In this document: positions 34,501 to 46,892 of the stretch, in pieces
Layout of the letters: each line of letters starts with the position of its first letter
Position numbering within the stretch: position 1 is the stretch's first letter
Origin: Euptelea pleiosperma
Taxonomy: Eukaryota > Streptophyta > Magnoliopsida > Ranunculales > Eupteleaceae
Direction of reading: 5' to 3'
NCBI GenBank assembly: GCA_035048495.1
Contig: CM068541.1
Span: forward strand, 8,005,929-8,069,928
DNA: 64,000 nt
Notes under the pieces: model-generated
Seen by the model: the letters and a program-made list of their open reading frames with translations, nothing else
Databases searched by the model: none
What the model was told of the DNA's origin: nothing
Position numbers and translations under genes: made by a program

Positions 34501-37500
34501 TGCCACTGGCAACTACTGATGCCAATAATATTCGTGTTGCATCGCCACCTCTTCCTTTGAGTCCCAGGAGGTCTGGAAAACTATCTGGTTTTAGTAGCTT
34601 TGAGCTGAGTCCCCCTCTCAGCGATCGTGGGGTTGATCAACCAGTTCTTGATTATTCAATTGACAGGAGAGTGGAGACTGTTCCTCTAAGCTTGCCGGAT
34701 GCTCCTTCATTGGATAACGGCTCCAGGAAGGATGAAAAGAAAGTTGTGCAAAATGATATTTCTATGGTGCCGAATCCTCCTATCATGTTTAAACACCCAA
34801 CCCACCTAGTTACCCCGTCCGAGATATTATCGATGGCTGTTTCGTCGTCTGAGAATACTCAGGTGACTCAGGGCATGAAAGGCGGAGAGGCAAAGGTTCA
34901 AGATGTGATCGTCAACAATGAAGTTGAGAGTGTTGAGGTGGAGGTTAAAGTTGTTGGCGAAACTGGATCAAGTCAGAATGATGAAGTTGACTCTCAGAGA
35001 GAACACCGTCTTCTTGTTGCAGAGAGAAAGGAGAAATCCTTTTGTTCCCAAGCTTCGGATCTTAGTGTTGAGATGGCCAGAGAATGCTGTGCATTGTCTA
35101 CTGAAATTTTTAGTGTGGAGGAGACTCAGCAAGTTGACAATTCTGGTGCTACTGAGGCATTGGACCAGCCAACAAAAGCTGGTGAGGAAGTAGTTCAAGA
35201 TTCTACAAAAGATGTGCCTGGAAAGGTTTCTGAATCTGCTACAATGGCTACAGTTCCACAGTCCCCGGCGCCAGCTACGAAAGGAAAGAAACAGAAGGGG
35301 AAAAACTCTCAAGTATCAGGTCCATCTTCCCCTTCTCCAAGCCCTTTCAACTCAACAGATTCTTCCAATGAACCAGGTATCAGTTCAAGCGTCCCTTCTA
35401 CAGAGGCTGCTTTTTCTCAGGTTCTGGCTATGCAGGAGACACTGAACCAGGTGATTGTTTCTAGTTTCTCTTACATCGTCTCTGGTACATACATGTCTGA
35501 TTGTTGCATAGATGTGTCCACATGATCTTACTCTGTGCAGGAAAGACTATTTTTGTTTTACTAATTTGCATAATAGTATAATAAAGATCTCTCTTGATTA
35601 TTTCTAGACAATTCATGACAATTGAAGTTCTTCTGGTTTGGTTGTTGAAGTGTATTGCTTTATCTTTTGCTTTTCTGTTATTTCTTTAGTTGATATCATG
35701 CTTTTAATATGATTCCTGACTTTTTTTTTATTCAAATTGAAACTCAGCACATAAACGGCCTATCTAAAACTCTTTTTTACTAGACTAAGGGGAGGCAGGC
35801 ATTCAACCTGATAATTTGAGTCTACAATCGTTAATGGGATTGGAAGTCTTCATTTTCATGTGTTTAAAGTGTTTTATCCCTGACAATCAGAGTTCCTGAA
35901 ATTGTGCTACTGTCATGTGGCTACAGTCCCATGATTTAATTACCGATCAAAAAAAAAATGTGGCCACAGCCCCTAGAATGCTTTTTGAGCTTTACTATTA
36001 TTGGGCTGAAAAAATAGCTGAACAAGTCACGTTAAGTAAATCAGATATACTTTTACTTTTATTTCTCTTGGAAGTGTTTCTTTTGTGCATTTGTGACAGA
36101 ATTTGTGTTAGTCATGTATCATATGTTACGTGTACTAGATTTTGGTTTCTTTTAATCTACTAAAGAAATATAAATAGTGGTGGATCTTGCATTCTTGGGT
36201 AAGTATATTTTATGGAGGATTTTTGTAGTTCTAGAGGAAAAGAGGTACAAAGGGTGGAGGGAGGGATTGAACTGGCCCCAAGAATGGGAGGGGAGGGGGT
36301 TGATGTAGCCTCTGAAATGGGTCATTGCTTTCTTGAGTTGAGAAAGCTGAGCAAGTCGGAAGAAGCTAGTTGGGTGATTGAGTCTTTCATTACATGATTG
36401 TGTTTGTTTTGAGTTTCAAAAAACTGAGTGTCACCCAAAAAGTGGTCTGGATAATGAATTTCAGATGACTTTAATGCTTTTGGATCAGCTCATTGAATTT
36501 TTTGGCATTGGTTGAAATAGTCTTGTGGAAGTGATCAGTACCAATGTAGTTGCTGATTTCTAGTAACAAAATACAGCAGAGCATAAAAGAGAAGAACAGG
36601 AAACTAGAACTGCTATTGAAGCAGAAAAATAAGAACTTGAAGTTCCATTCTCAGAATTGAGTTACATCCAATAGTTGATGCTACTCACATCTTTGCTAGG
36701 GTATTTATGTAAAATCCAGCAAATCCCACCATACATGCGTCGAAATCCTAATCAGACTAGAATCTGACTGTTATACACAATGTTTACCAACTCTCCGTAA
36801 TTATTTACAAATTCCAAATACATGCATTATCTTCACAAGGCCATACATTCAATATGCACCAGAAATCCAACAGAATACATTGACCGGATCAATTAAAGAG
36901 TGGTGATCCCAAAAGCCGTCGCTGACTGAAACTTATGGTCAGGTTGCCTCGTATCTTCCTTTCATTGGACAAAATTGTATCTCGGGCTTCGTGCAAGTAA
37001 ACAAGTGATTTGCTTGAACCCCAATGTATACTTCTGTCCTATGAAAGAGAAACTTGAGGGCACCTGACGGTTTATTCAGTCAGGATGCCTGATGGGATTG
37101 CCACTCTCAATTAAATTAGTAAGTGCAGCACACTTCCTAAGCATGGACCAAAGTCCCTCGAAAGACTCATTAACCAAGGTAACTTTTGTGATAGGTGCCT
37201 CGCCCAATTATTTTATGACATTGACTAATGGAAAAAACTTTCCTAATATAATGCTCTTAAATGCAAATACCCAAAACTACCCTTGAATCCTCCACGAAGA
37301 TGAAAAGACCAACAATTACTGATTTTGTTAAGCACCTTTAATGATGTGAAGGGGATTCTGGAACCATCTTTGTATCATATGTTGATATGTGTTTCATATA
37401 TTTGCTCTGATTGAGGAAGAAACAATGTAAGATTAAATTTACCGAAGTTTTTGGGAGCAGAGAATGCATCTGCAAGACTTTGTGCTAGCAGACAATGATT

Positions 37501-40500
37501 CTTATGATCTCTATGATAGAGTCACATGTTGATATCGGCATTTACATTGTATTTGGTGTGCCAGAAGGCAGAAAACAAAACTTAAGCCAACTTATTTTTA
37601 AACCTTGTTGTCAATTGCACGATGTTAAAATTTTACTTTCACCTATACTACTGTCTGCATCTTGAGTATAAAAACATGAGCCACGTTCGGTGTGTACATG
37701 CATTTTTAAACATTCTTTCTAACTATGTCATTTTGTTATATCTTGCAGCTAATGACCATGCAAAAAGAAATGCAAAAGCAGATGACGGTGATGGTGGCTG
37801 TCCCAGTAACCAAAGAAGGCAGAAGAGTAGAGGCAGCCTTAGGCCGGAGCATGGAGAAAGCCATTAAGGCCAACACTGATGCTTTGTGGGCCCGTTTCCA
37901 AGAAGAGAATGCAAAACATGAGAAATTAGAGCGAGACCGTACACAACAAATAACGAGTTTGATCACCAACTGTATGAACAAGGACTTGCCAGCCATGTTA
38001 GAGAGAACATTGAAGAAGGAACTAGCTACACTAGGACAGGCTATAGCTCGTTTAGTTACTCCAGGTGTGGAGAAAACAATTTCTTCAGCTATTGCGGAGT
38101 CTTTCCAGGTTCAAATCTTGAGGCTTATCAATCTCTAACTCTTTTGACCGAATTATTTTGTTTTACCGGGATCTCATTGATGCTTCTTTTGCAGAGAGGG
38201 GTGGGAGACAAGGCAGTGAGTCAACTTGAGAAGTCTGTTAATTCAAAACTTGAAGCTACAGTGGCTAGGCAAATCCAAGCACAGTTCCAAACTTCTGGAA
38301 AACAAGCTCTTCAGGTATATTCAAATTCTTCATGGACGAATTATTTTGTATTGGCACACTCGCATACACTTACTATGTAAATTTTATAATTTAATCCAGA
38401 TTGGGCTTTTAGATATATTTTTACCCTTACATGTTCGAATAGTCAAAATAGCATTGGTGTTCCATATTAGCCTGGATTCCTCTCAAATTGACCCGAGAGG
38501 GCCCTTATGAATACCTCTCTTAATGGACTGTTTAAGTTTCCTCATGAGCCCAATGAAGTTGTTCTCGCGTGAATATTTTTGCTATTTTGGCAATTTCATA
38601 AATTTTTTGCTATTTTGGCAATTTCATAAATGGGCTCTAAATATGTTACCCCCCAGATTCGGAGTCCACATTGACTTTGTTTTCTGCAGATATTGCTTTT
38701 AACCTAAATGATTCATTTCTGAAAGGATGATCTTCCTGGTTCCATTTGATCTTCTGTGAAATCTTTACTCACTGTTTGATACTTTGAATATGATTGTTTC
38801 TATTGGTTTAATGAAATGAAATAGAAGAAATGCTCCTCTATGTTAATCTTGGGAATTTCTGAGTTAATGCTCCGAATGGTGGAATCTATATATGCAGGAT
38901 GCATTAAGATCTAGTTTGGAAGCTTCGGTGGTTCCCGCGTTTGAGATGTCATGCAAAACCATGTTTGAGCAAGTTGATGCTGCTTTCCAGAAAGGGATGG
39001 TTGAACATACAACTGTGGCTCAGCAGCAATTCGAGTCCACACATTCTCCCTTGGCACTTGCTTTGAGAGTATGTACTCCTATACTGCTATACGTGATAAT
39101 CATAGTAGGATGCATGCCAACTTTTGTCTCTTTTATTTTTATATCTCATTATTTGTTTCTGATTTGTTGTTAGTATACGTTCTGTTTTATTTAACTTGGA
39201 AATGGGAACATTTTCAGACAGGGCCTCTGTTACACGTATCTCTAATAAACTCGAAAAACCTTGCAATATTTCTTCTAATATATTTAGAAACGGAGAAAAT
39301 CTCTTTGGATAGCGCTTGCGGTTGAAAACTTTTCTTGAGATTAGGGCATCTTGCATGAAAATAGTTATCTTCCTGTAAAAAATTGCTAGAATATTGTGAG
39401 ATATGCATTGAAGTTTGATGTGTATGATTTTATGAATAAAACTTTGAAGATATAATATTTTTAATATATGCTTTTTTTCTTTGAATTCCATGGTTTTCCC
39501 ACGTAAATCCAAGAATTAAGAACAAAAAACCCCTTAGAATCTACCTTGCAAAAATTCCTTCAGAATGAGATATGTAGAATTTGCAGTTTACACAGTCTGA
39601 CACATCAACATGTTCGGACAGGTTATATGATGGTATCCACACACTGACATGTCTAAACAAGTTAAATGTATTAATATAACAAAATATATCGCCAGTGCAT
39701 ATATAAATGCAGCGGTATATAGTCAATGCATATATAAATACGAAACTATATACCATAGATACAAAAAGGGGAAACTATATAGTCATTGTATGCCTAAAGA
39801 CAACAAAACTCTGTTGGCTGTGTACGAATAAAACTAGAAAACACTAAAAACGTAAATCTTTGTCCTTGATAGCTCTGGTGACTAGTCGCATGTATCTGAC
39901 ACATGTCATATCCAACAGTCTTTTATTTTATTTTATTTTCCCAGCAAACTGGAGTGTTTTCTTTGCTGTGATGTATGTTGCATATCTGGGTTGGTGTATG
40001 CATGTGTATTTCTGACGCAATCAAATTAGAAAATCTTCATTTCTTAAATTTTTTATATGTTATCTGGGTTATTTTAGGTGTGGCTGTACTAACACAAGCA
40101 TTTTATATTATAGGATAATAAAAATATTTGAAATATTACTGCATTGAAAAAGTATTAAAAGGGCTTGTCAAAAAAAATATTAAAAGGTATTTGTGTATAG
40201 ATACATGTATTATATGTTGCTTTGTCTCCAACCATGGGATTCACACTGAGTCAGTCTGACACATAGACCCTTCTATGTTAGTCTAGCAACGATGCCTCTT
40301 ATTAAAGTTATGTAAATGTAAGCTATAGCGCACAGACAACCATATCTGTACAAAGTAAAATTGTAGAATACTGCTACATGCCTTTATCTTGTCTTCACAA
40401 TCAGCTCCATATTTTTTTAATCAATCTGTAGTTTTTGATTGTTAACTTATTTTTGTACTTCCAGGATGCAATTAATTCGGCATCATCAATCACACAAACC

Positions 40501-41820
40501 CTCACTGGAGAATTGGCTGATGGCCAGCGTAAGCTTTTAGCTCTTGCAGCTGCAGGAGCAAACTCAACAACAGTAAATCCCTTGGTTACACAATTAAGCA
40601 ATGGACCTTTGGGTGGTCTCCATGAGATGGTATGTTCTATTCTCCTTATATATATTAGCTAGTATCTTTGCAAGGATGCATTGGATACTTATTTGTGAAA
40701 ATAGATTTCCAATTGTCAAATATTATTAGGTCCTATGAGGGCCTTCATTGGTATTTCGGAGTTTGAGCTGCTCATGTCTGTGCAACAGGTTGAGGCACCT
40801 TTGGATCCAACCAAAGAGCTATCGAGATTGATATCTGAGCGCAAATTCGAGGAAGCATTCACTGGAGCCCTGCAAAGAAGTGATGTCTCAATTGTGTCCT
40901 GGCTATGTTCTCAGGTATGCTTTGCATTTGCGTTCATATACGTACAATGTGTGTGTGGTCTACAATTCTGGGTCATTCATATGTCAGACCATCACATTTG
41001 GTATCATTGTCATCATCAAAAGCCTTATCCCATTATAACAAGGACACCCATTATAACAAGGACACAAGATTTTTAGGTTTTTTGGCCATATTGAACACGT
41101 CGATACACGGATATGCGTGTCGACACATCCTGATACACATCCAGATATGTATGGCAATTTCACCCTTTATTATTATTATTATTATTTCTAAAAGAAGGTT
41201 GTTGTGTTCCATCCTCCATACAGTACTTTGTTAAACTGTTAAACACAGTTATAGTTGTTTGATAGTCTCCCCTTTTATAAATTTACTCATGTTTACTATA
41301 TTATTGGATAGCTCCATGAGGCATAGAAATGTTTTCTTCTACTTTTCATATATTTCATTTCTTATGTTTATTAAAAAATATTTTGGTTTAAACATAACTA
41401 AAATGTTATATTATAATATGCGTATTGATGTGTCTATTTTTCGGGCTTCTTAAAGGCGCTGTGTCAGTCTCCTTCACAAATTTTCTTTTTGGCCCTTGTT
41501 CCTTTCGTCAGGTTGATTTACAAGGGATTTTGTCGATGGTTCCTCTCCCTCTGAGCCAAGGAGTTCTGCTGGCTCTCCTCCAGCAGTTGGCCTGCGATAT
41601 CAGCAAGGAGACATCTCGGAAGCTGACATGGATGAGAGAAGTGGCCGTTGCCATAAACCCAGCAGACCCAATGATTGCAGTGCACATACGGCCCATCTTC
41701 GAGCAGGTTTATCAGATACTAGGCAACCATCGTACCCTACCCACCACCACAGCTGCTGAAGCTTCCAGCATACGCCTCGTCATGCACGTCATCAACTCCA
41801 TGTTAATGAGCTGTAAATGA
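28541..41820 (+). CDS. VCS: VARICOSE/EDC4 homologue, scaffold of the mRNA decapping complex, complete
   Basis: WD40 scaffold that in Arabidopsis joins DCP1 and DCP2 in cytoplasmic P-bodies for 5' mRNA decapping. Twelve exons: 28541-29320, 32009-32058, 32138-32294, 32412-32630, 33446-33574, 33816-35450, 37749-38108, 38195-38314, 38898-39068, 40465-40629, 40789-40914, 41512-41820. Together they encode 1,406 residues (Arabidopsis VCS is about 1,340). All introns are GT-AG and phase 0 except the second (phase 2). Residues 1-170 are Pro/Ser-rich with the conserved FDMQKLFKP; about 190-560 form the WD40 part ([78 protein letters not shown]); about 600-980 is a Ser/acidic linker in the long sixth exon; 990-1406 is the helical C-terminal region. 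The start is placed at [10 protein letters not shown] because homologues begin MAS; an in-frame ATG nine codons upstream (28514) is possible. No breaks were seen, so it looks functional. Confidence 0.95.
29321..32008 (+). other. First VARICOSE intron (2.7 kb)
   Basis: Lies between RGHTQ and RVTDM. It is AT-rich with only short chance frames. No complete element was delimited. Motifs such as GGCACGAACAAGTGTCCGTG near 31491 are not assigned. Confidence 0.6.
35451..37748 (+). other. Sixth VARICOSE intron (2.3 kb), possible retroelement remnant
   Basis: Lies between LNQ and LMTMQKEM. The part at about 36560-36890, read on the minus strand, begins TTCTGTTGGATTTCTGGTGC, which resembles the TGTTGG start of a Copia LTR, but no second end or coding part was found. 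The remainder is ordinary intron sequence. Confidence 0.45.
39069..40464 (+). other. Ninth VARICOSE intron (1.4 kb)
   Basis: Lies between ALALR and DAINSAS. AT-rich, with repeated short ATATAAATGCAG/ATATAAATACG units near 39700-39740. No gene or delimited element is seen. Confidence 0.6.
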
Positions 41821-42170
41821 TTCCTGCCACTCTCTGTGATATGTGCAGAATTATCATAGGGACTTTTGGTTTGTATAGAAAAGTAGGAATTTCTACAAAA
41901 GGGTTTTACTGGTGAGAGTTACTAATGTGATAATTATGTAAAATAGGTCAGTTTGAGATGCTAGATGTTGGTTTTAATTTTTTTTTTTGCTTAGAAGTTT
42001 TTGAAGTGTTGTTTTTACGTTGGGACCCTTTGTTTTCTTCCGTTTTTGCACCCTCTTTCGGTGACAAATGAGCCGCTCTGTAATGACATGGGATCTCAAT
42101 GTGTAGAACGAATTCTTAATTCTTCATTGATGAAAGTTCATCCTTTCAACCGACGGCATTGCTTTCAATC
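41821..42170 (+). other. Probable 3' UTR of VARICOSE
   Basis: T-rich sequence follows the TGA stop, with TGTGATAATTATGTAAAATAGG and poly-T near 41980. A canonical AATAAA is not evident. The end is not placed. Confidence 0.4.
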
Positions 42171-42439
42171 TGTTTAGTTTCATATGTAGTCATTTTCAAA
42201 ATCCAATCTGACGCCCCGTCCTCGACATGGGTTGTGCTGTACTGTCCTAACCAAGTTGACTTGCTCCCATCAGTAACATTTATGGTACTTGTGAAGTTGA
42301 CTAGGCCAGGCTCTAACATCGTGGCCTAGTGTTCCGAGGCCCTGACCTGAAGAAGGTTGGAGTGACACAAAGAAACAAGGCCCCCTGACGAAAATTTATG
42401 TACATTTGGACCGCTTTCAATATTGCCATCCATATGATG

Positions 42440-42470
42440 CTGTCTTTATTTATTTATTTATTTATTTTTG
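42440..42470. repeat. (TTTA)n microsatellite
   Basis: TTTATTTATTTATTTATTTA-type run at about 42445-42468, in the space between VARICOSE and the J-protein gene. Confidence 0.8.
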
Positions 42471-42539
42471 TAATCAGTCATCCAAAATGATGCTGTCAGT
42501 GTCTTTTTCATGAAAAATAAAATTTACTAACTAAAGAGT

Positions 42540-43590
42540 GAAAAAATATTTTACCAGGAAGGGAGGAGGGTGGCGTTGAAATTATTTACGGACAAATTGA
42601 TGGGGCTCATGGAAGACATTTGTGAGCACAAATATGTGGCCAAACACATGAAAGCGCAAATTACGGTACACGGATATTTTATTTGCAACATTTTCATGCG
42701 ATATAAACAGGGACCCTTATATGAAAATTTGACCTGTTAACGTTATAATGGTAACGCCAACTAACTGTTATTCTATTAAGAGGGTGGGTGGGTCCCCTTT
42801 AAACCTTCCTATCCACAAACTGACCACAAAACAGCGGCCTTAATCGGAACCGTCTTGCTGCACTATATCCCTATAGTATGGGTCCCATGTAACATTTATA
42901 GTCTGGTTGCCGTGCTCAGCACTTAGTACCCGGGTCCACCAACAAACCGTAGCTTGGGAGGCACCTTACATTTACTTTTTCAACACCACCCATAGATTTC
43001 AAATCTTCAAGACATCGCCATCCATAGTTTGATAGGATCCTAGTGTCCTTTGTTGCTTCGCCCATCAGCTTGGAAGTGTAGGGCCACGTGTTTAATGGAG
43101 AAAAGCTTTCATGTGTTGGGTTAGACATCATAGTCTTATGCCCACCCCACCCCACCCCACCCCACCAAATGCTATGTCCCACTCTTTTGACCCCACCAAC
43201 ATTTGGTCCACCACTTGGTTGATTCATGGCCATTGGATTCTAGCATCTTTTGAGATACTCAAATCCTACGGCTGTAAAGATAGTAGAGTATGTGATTACA
43301 CACAAAAAAAAAGATAGTGGAGTAGAGATAAAAAGATGCGAGGAGCCCGTATAAAGGAATTTTTGAGATAATAAGCAGGGGTAGTATTGGAAAAAAAATG
43401 GCCATTAAAGCTGGATGCAAAGCTGCCACTCAGCTTCAGTGATACAAAACATGTTCCTCTAACATAGCAATGTATCGGTTATAACGACGACTCACTAGGG
43501 GCATTTTTGTCTGTCAATTTTCCGCAAAATCAACGTCCACGTTTACAAATTTACAATGCCGTACTGCAAAAGAGATCCTGACTCTAACTG
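42540..43590. other. Intergenic between convergent VARICOSE and J-protein genes
   Basis: No gene is seen. Near 42735-42780 a fragment GTTAACGTTATAATGGTAAC resembles the ACGG-palindrome MITE core. A short CCCCA repeat lies at about 43140-43166. Confidence 0.4.
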
Positions 43591-43757
43591 CTAAAACGCT
43601 CCTCGGCGTGGAGGTATTTTTGATCTTCGTGCTTTCCTCGTTGTGTTTGAAAATTGGAGTTGAATTCTGATTTGTGCCACGTCATCATGAGCCAATTGAA
43701 GATTGGCGCGTGGGTCAGAATGGAAAAAAAGGCCAACTGAACAGACAGCGGAGGTCC

Positions 43758-44225
43758 CTACCAGCATTGATCGGTTTCCCACCTTCTTGTTTGACCGGCA
43801 AAACCAAGGCGGATTCCGGCCGAATAACAATACCGTCCCCCGGCGCCTATCGAGAGATCGTAGCGTGCCCTAGCCATGGGATCAGACAGCGTGGCATAAG
43901 CGTTATGAATATCGATGAAATCACGACCATCGGATTCTGACGTTGCCGCGTCTGGGTGAAATCGCTTTGCCAGACTCCGGTACGCGGTTTTGATCTCGAT
44001 TGGAGAGGCGGTTTCCTTGACGCGCAGGACCTCGTAGAGGTTCGCGGGTTTCCTCGCATCGACTCTTGAGGCGATTTGGGCGTAGGCTTGGACCGTGACT
44101 TTATTGGGATTCCGGCAGGGGAATGAAAGCGGACGGTGAGATCTGGAGGTTCCGATCGACGACAAGCGGTTTCCCCGCAGAAATTGCGGTGATGTTCCGG
44201 TAGCCAGGTTTACGATTCCAAACAT
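43758..44225 (-). CDS. Chloroplast-type DnaJ (J-domain) protein, DnaJ11-like, 155 residues
   Basis: Single-exon J-protein, expected to stimulate the ATPase of an Hsp70 partner; small members of this class in Arabidopsis (about 160 residues) are plastid-located. The start MFGIVNLATG leads a Ser/Arg-rich, acid-poor N-terminus (1-50, including LSSIGTSRSHRPLSFPCRNP) that looks like a transit peptide. The J domain spans about 62-125: NLYEVLRVKETASPIEIKTA, the catalytic HPD at 90-92 (KRFHPDAA), then FIDIHNAYATLSDPMARARY. The tail is short (to CW). An upstream in-frame ATG at 44519 exists, but it lies beyond a TATA-like box and the frame between is CT-rich leader, so I prefer 44225. The HPD motif is intact and no break is seen. 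Confidence 0.85.
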   Translation of the reverse strand: MFGIVNLATGTSPQFLRGNRLSSIGTSRSHRPLSFPCRNPNKVTVQAYAQIASRVDARKPANLYEVLRVKETASPIEIKTAYRSLAKRFHPDAATSESDGRDFIDIHNAYATLSDPMARARYDLSIGAGGRYCYSAGIRLGFAGQTRRWETDQCW

Positions 44226-44345
44226 TGAAGGTTTTAGAGAGAGAGAGAGAGAGAAGCAGTTTTTGGGGTAAGGAGTTGAATCGAAATTCGAAAGGAGGTT
44301 TCGAGAAGAAAAAGTGAGAGAGAGAGAGGTTTTATAAAGGAAAAG
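44226..44345 (-). promoter_or_regulatory. TATA box and CT-rich leader of the J-protein gene
   Basis: On the minus strand TTTATAAAACC lies at about 44338-44328, some 105 bases before the ATG, a normal spacing for a short leader. Between them the minus strand is rich in CTCTCT (plus-strand GAGAGA runs at 44237-44255 and 44315-44328), common in plant 5' leaders. Confidence 0.55.
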
Positions 44346-44529
44346 AGGAGAGAGAAAGAGAGATTTGGATTTTAGCGAAAAAGAGGGGCCATGGCCAATG
44401 GGCGCCTGCCTTTGTTCCAGCCCGCTGTTCCGTGAGAGTTGAAACCGCGTTGTGTTGAGAGAGAGAGAGAAGAGAGGAGCAACGTGAATGAGGGGTGTCC
44501 CTTGGTGCTGATATCGCACCTGATAAAGT

Positions 44530-44545
44530 TTCTAGAAGCTCTTCC
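44530..44545 (-). promoter_or_regulatory. Heat-shock-element-like site upstream of the J-protein gene
   Basis: TTCTAGAA at 44530-44537 is two inverted GAA units with correct spacing; the neighbouring GCTCTTCC provides a weaker third unit. It lies about 195 bases upstream of the TATA-like box. A heat-shock factor site would suit a chaperone gene; this is inference. Confidence 0.4.
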
Positions 44546-44599
44546 CTTGGCTTAAAGCTCTGCTTGACTCGGCTCACTCAAAAATATAAAATTTAATGG

Positions 44600-45035
44600 A
44601 CATCGTTTTCAATCAGAACCGTTCGTCCAACCAATGGGCCCCATTTAATGTTGGGTCGCTTAACCGTCTAGGTAGATTCTTTTTTTCTTTTTTTTTTTGG
44701 TATATTATTGGTAGTCCAGAAGAATGAAATTGGTGGGACGGTTACGATCATGCAATTAAGATGATTTCTGGTTTCGAAAATCTTCTAGATGTATGAATAA
44801 CCTGATCAGGCAATTTCTAACCATCTATTTTATCATCCAAGGGGTCCTACTAATCGAATGGTACAAATCATCTATCTCTCCTTATTTTTGTGTTAGTACT
44901 ACTTGTTAATTTATGTTGTTAAATTCATTTGTGCCAATGATATGGTAGGTGACCAGCTCACCTACACTACAAAATTGATGGGCCAGTCCGAGACGTACAG
45001 GTTGGAAGATCCTAATTTGTTAGATTAGATCAATG
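44600..45035. other. Intergenic, nothing firmly identified
   Basis: No exon or element end recognised. A T-rich run lies near 44680-44700. Confidence 0.35.
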
Positions 45036-45039
45036 GTCA

Positions 45040-45237
45040 GGTTCAGGGGGGACCACCTTTTTGTGATCCCTCTCAGGGGAGTCGTCTGATCGGCCGTCGA
45101 TTCTGAGATCCGACGATGGTTGATAGAGATGAGCTGCTATATATTTTACACTTTTTTTCCACCGCTCAACCACCGTTGGATTTTCGAAATTCACGGCTCC
45201 TGGGAGGGGTCACAAAAGGGGGTCCTCGGAGCCTGAG
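45040..45237. mobile_element. Mutator-like foldback MITE related to 25247-25447
   Basis: The left end GGTTCAGGGGGGACCACCTT and right end AAAGGGGGTCCTCGGAGCCTGA correspond to the ends of the 25247 element, and the inner ACCACCGTTGGATTTTCGAA matches the family interior. The outer flanks show no convincing 9-bp duplication, so it may be decayed. Confidence 0.6.
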
Positions 45238-45239
45238 AG

Positions 45240-46560
45240 GGGACCCATGACACCCTACCTGCCCCATGGTGCACGCCTTATACCATCAGTCGTAATTAAG
45301 GATGTCAGTGGAATCTGTTTGGTCTTGGTCTTCTATGACCATTGACCAGACCCTATTATATAGGTTGGTCTCGGGTCCAAGACGTTGAGGGACTTCTGAC
45401 CCAACCGTTTGGCCCACACCTTGGTGGATCCATACACCAAGATTTAGCACGATTGGTGATTTCTAGCTGTTGATTTGAGTGCTTTTTCATAATGGGCTTT
45501 CAAAGTTCCTGTGCTTCATGAATGTTGTCACGGTGCACAGTGGTGTCATTTTGTCATTGGTCAAAATTGATAAATCAGTTTTAAGTTTAGTTAGTTATTA
45601 AAGTAAGTGCAGTACACTTGACCAATAAAAAAATGACACCACCATGCACCATGGACGTTGTCCATGGACCTCGGACCATATGATTCCAAGTGCAGGATCA
45701 CTTTGGGCCATGCAGTTCACACGTGGATACTATTGGTTTGGTATGCAGATTAGAAAGTCCACTGGTAGAATCAATCGTTGGCACGTGCGAGGGTTTCTAG
45801 AAGATAACTATCTTTCTCAATAGAAATCTTGCTAGGAGGGAAAGCAAAAGGGGGTCTCTTTCTTTCACTTGTGGTTGTGGTGGGCTAGGCATCTCTCAAG
45901 GCTTCTAGAAGCCTTTATCTTTCTCCTTCAAAATCTTGGTAGAGGGGTTGTCTTACAGGGTCCCATTTTTTATGTGACAGGTGATATGAGGTACCATTTT
46001 AATTTTCCATTTGTGTGGAGAAGGGCACGTGTGAAGTCTTCTAGAAGCCTTTACTCAAAATGTTGTATCTGATGTTACATGGAGGCCCATCAAGAGCCCA
46101 CATCAATTGAAAATTCTTATTTCTGCTTAATCTTTTGTGGGTATGATTTAATAAATCAACCTAGCCATTGGCTAAGAAAGAAAATGAAAGTTATGTTCTA
46201 CCACAAACTCCCATTTTATTTTATTTTATTTTTTATATAGCACATGAAAGCGATATATTACAACGTAAAATTGGGCCTAACCTAGTCCCATATCCCAAAT
46301 TTACGACAATTTTTTGACTATCCAAAAGAATGCGATAGATCAGATGGCTACATTTATCCGATCGAGTCATTTTTATATATTTTTTATTTTCCAATTGAAT
46401 AGTGGGTCCTCGCCCCCTAATACGTGCCACGTTTACATCTATATCGTCATTTATAGACTTATATTTTTCCTTTTTTAAATAATAGTTAAATTGGTGTGAC
46501 ATAAGGAAAAACCATAAATACTATATATCTTAGTAGACTATAATACTTTCAATAAGATAT
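45240..46560. other. Intergenic with repeat fragments
   Basis: A partial arm of the TGATTTCTAGC family lies at 45405-45490. TTCTAGAAG occurs near 45798, 45903 and 46037 without a nearby gene. No coding region recognised. Confidence 0.4.
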
Positions 46561-46570
46561 ATAAATATAC

Positions 46571-46656
46571 GTCGCTACCAAATAAAATGGTAATCGCGTG
46601 ATATCGTAAAAGTGTCGCTACCAAATAAAATGGTAATCGCGCGATATCGTAAAAGT
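46571..46656. repeat. 43-bp tandem duplication
   Basis: GTCGCTACCAAATAAAATGG starts at 46571 and 46614; the two 43-bp units differ at one base (GCGTGATATC against GCGCGATATC). Confidence 0.9.
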
Positions 46657-46892
46657 GTCGTATATGTAAGAGTCAGAGTTGACATTCAATTATTTCGGAT
46701 TGAGCGGAATCAATACAAATCAAACGGTAGCGAGTTTCAATTTGAACCCGCCCATGCAAGGGAAATCTACATTGGCGGTGTAGACAAGACGGATGAGAGC
46801 GAAATCCAAACAGCCGGCTTGGAGACATGACTACACAATTTTAGAATTCCATCTGTATTACCAAACCAACAAGGATTGGTTAGGGTGATCTA

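Noticed and set aside
43591..43830. Minus-strand 79-codon frame next to the J-protein gene
   Set aside because: Overlaps the J-protein stop in another frame and lacks known motifs.
45790..46050. Three TTCTAGAAG sites as a heat-shock promoter for a plus-strand gene
   Set aside because: No gene follows them on the plus strand; the 67-codon frame at 45869 has no recognisable content.
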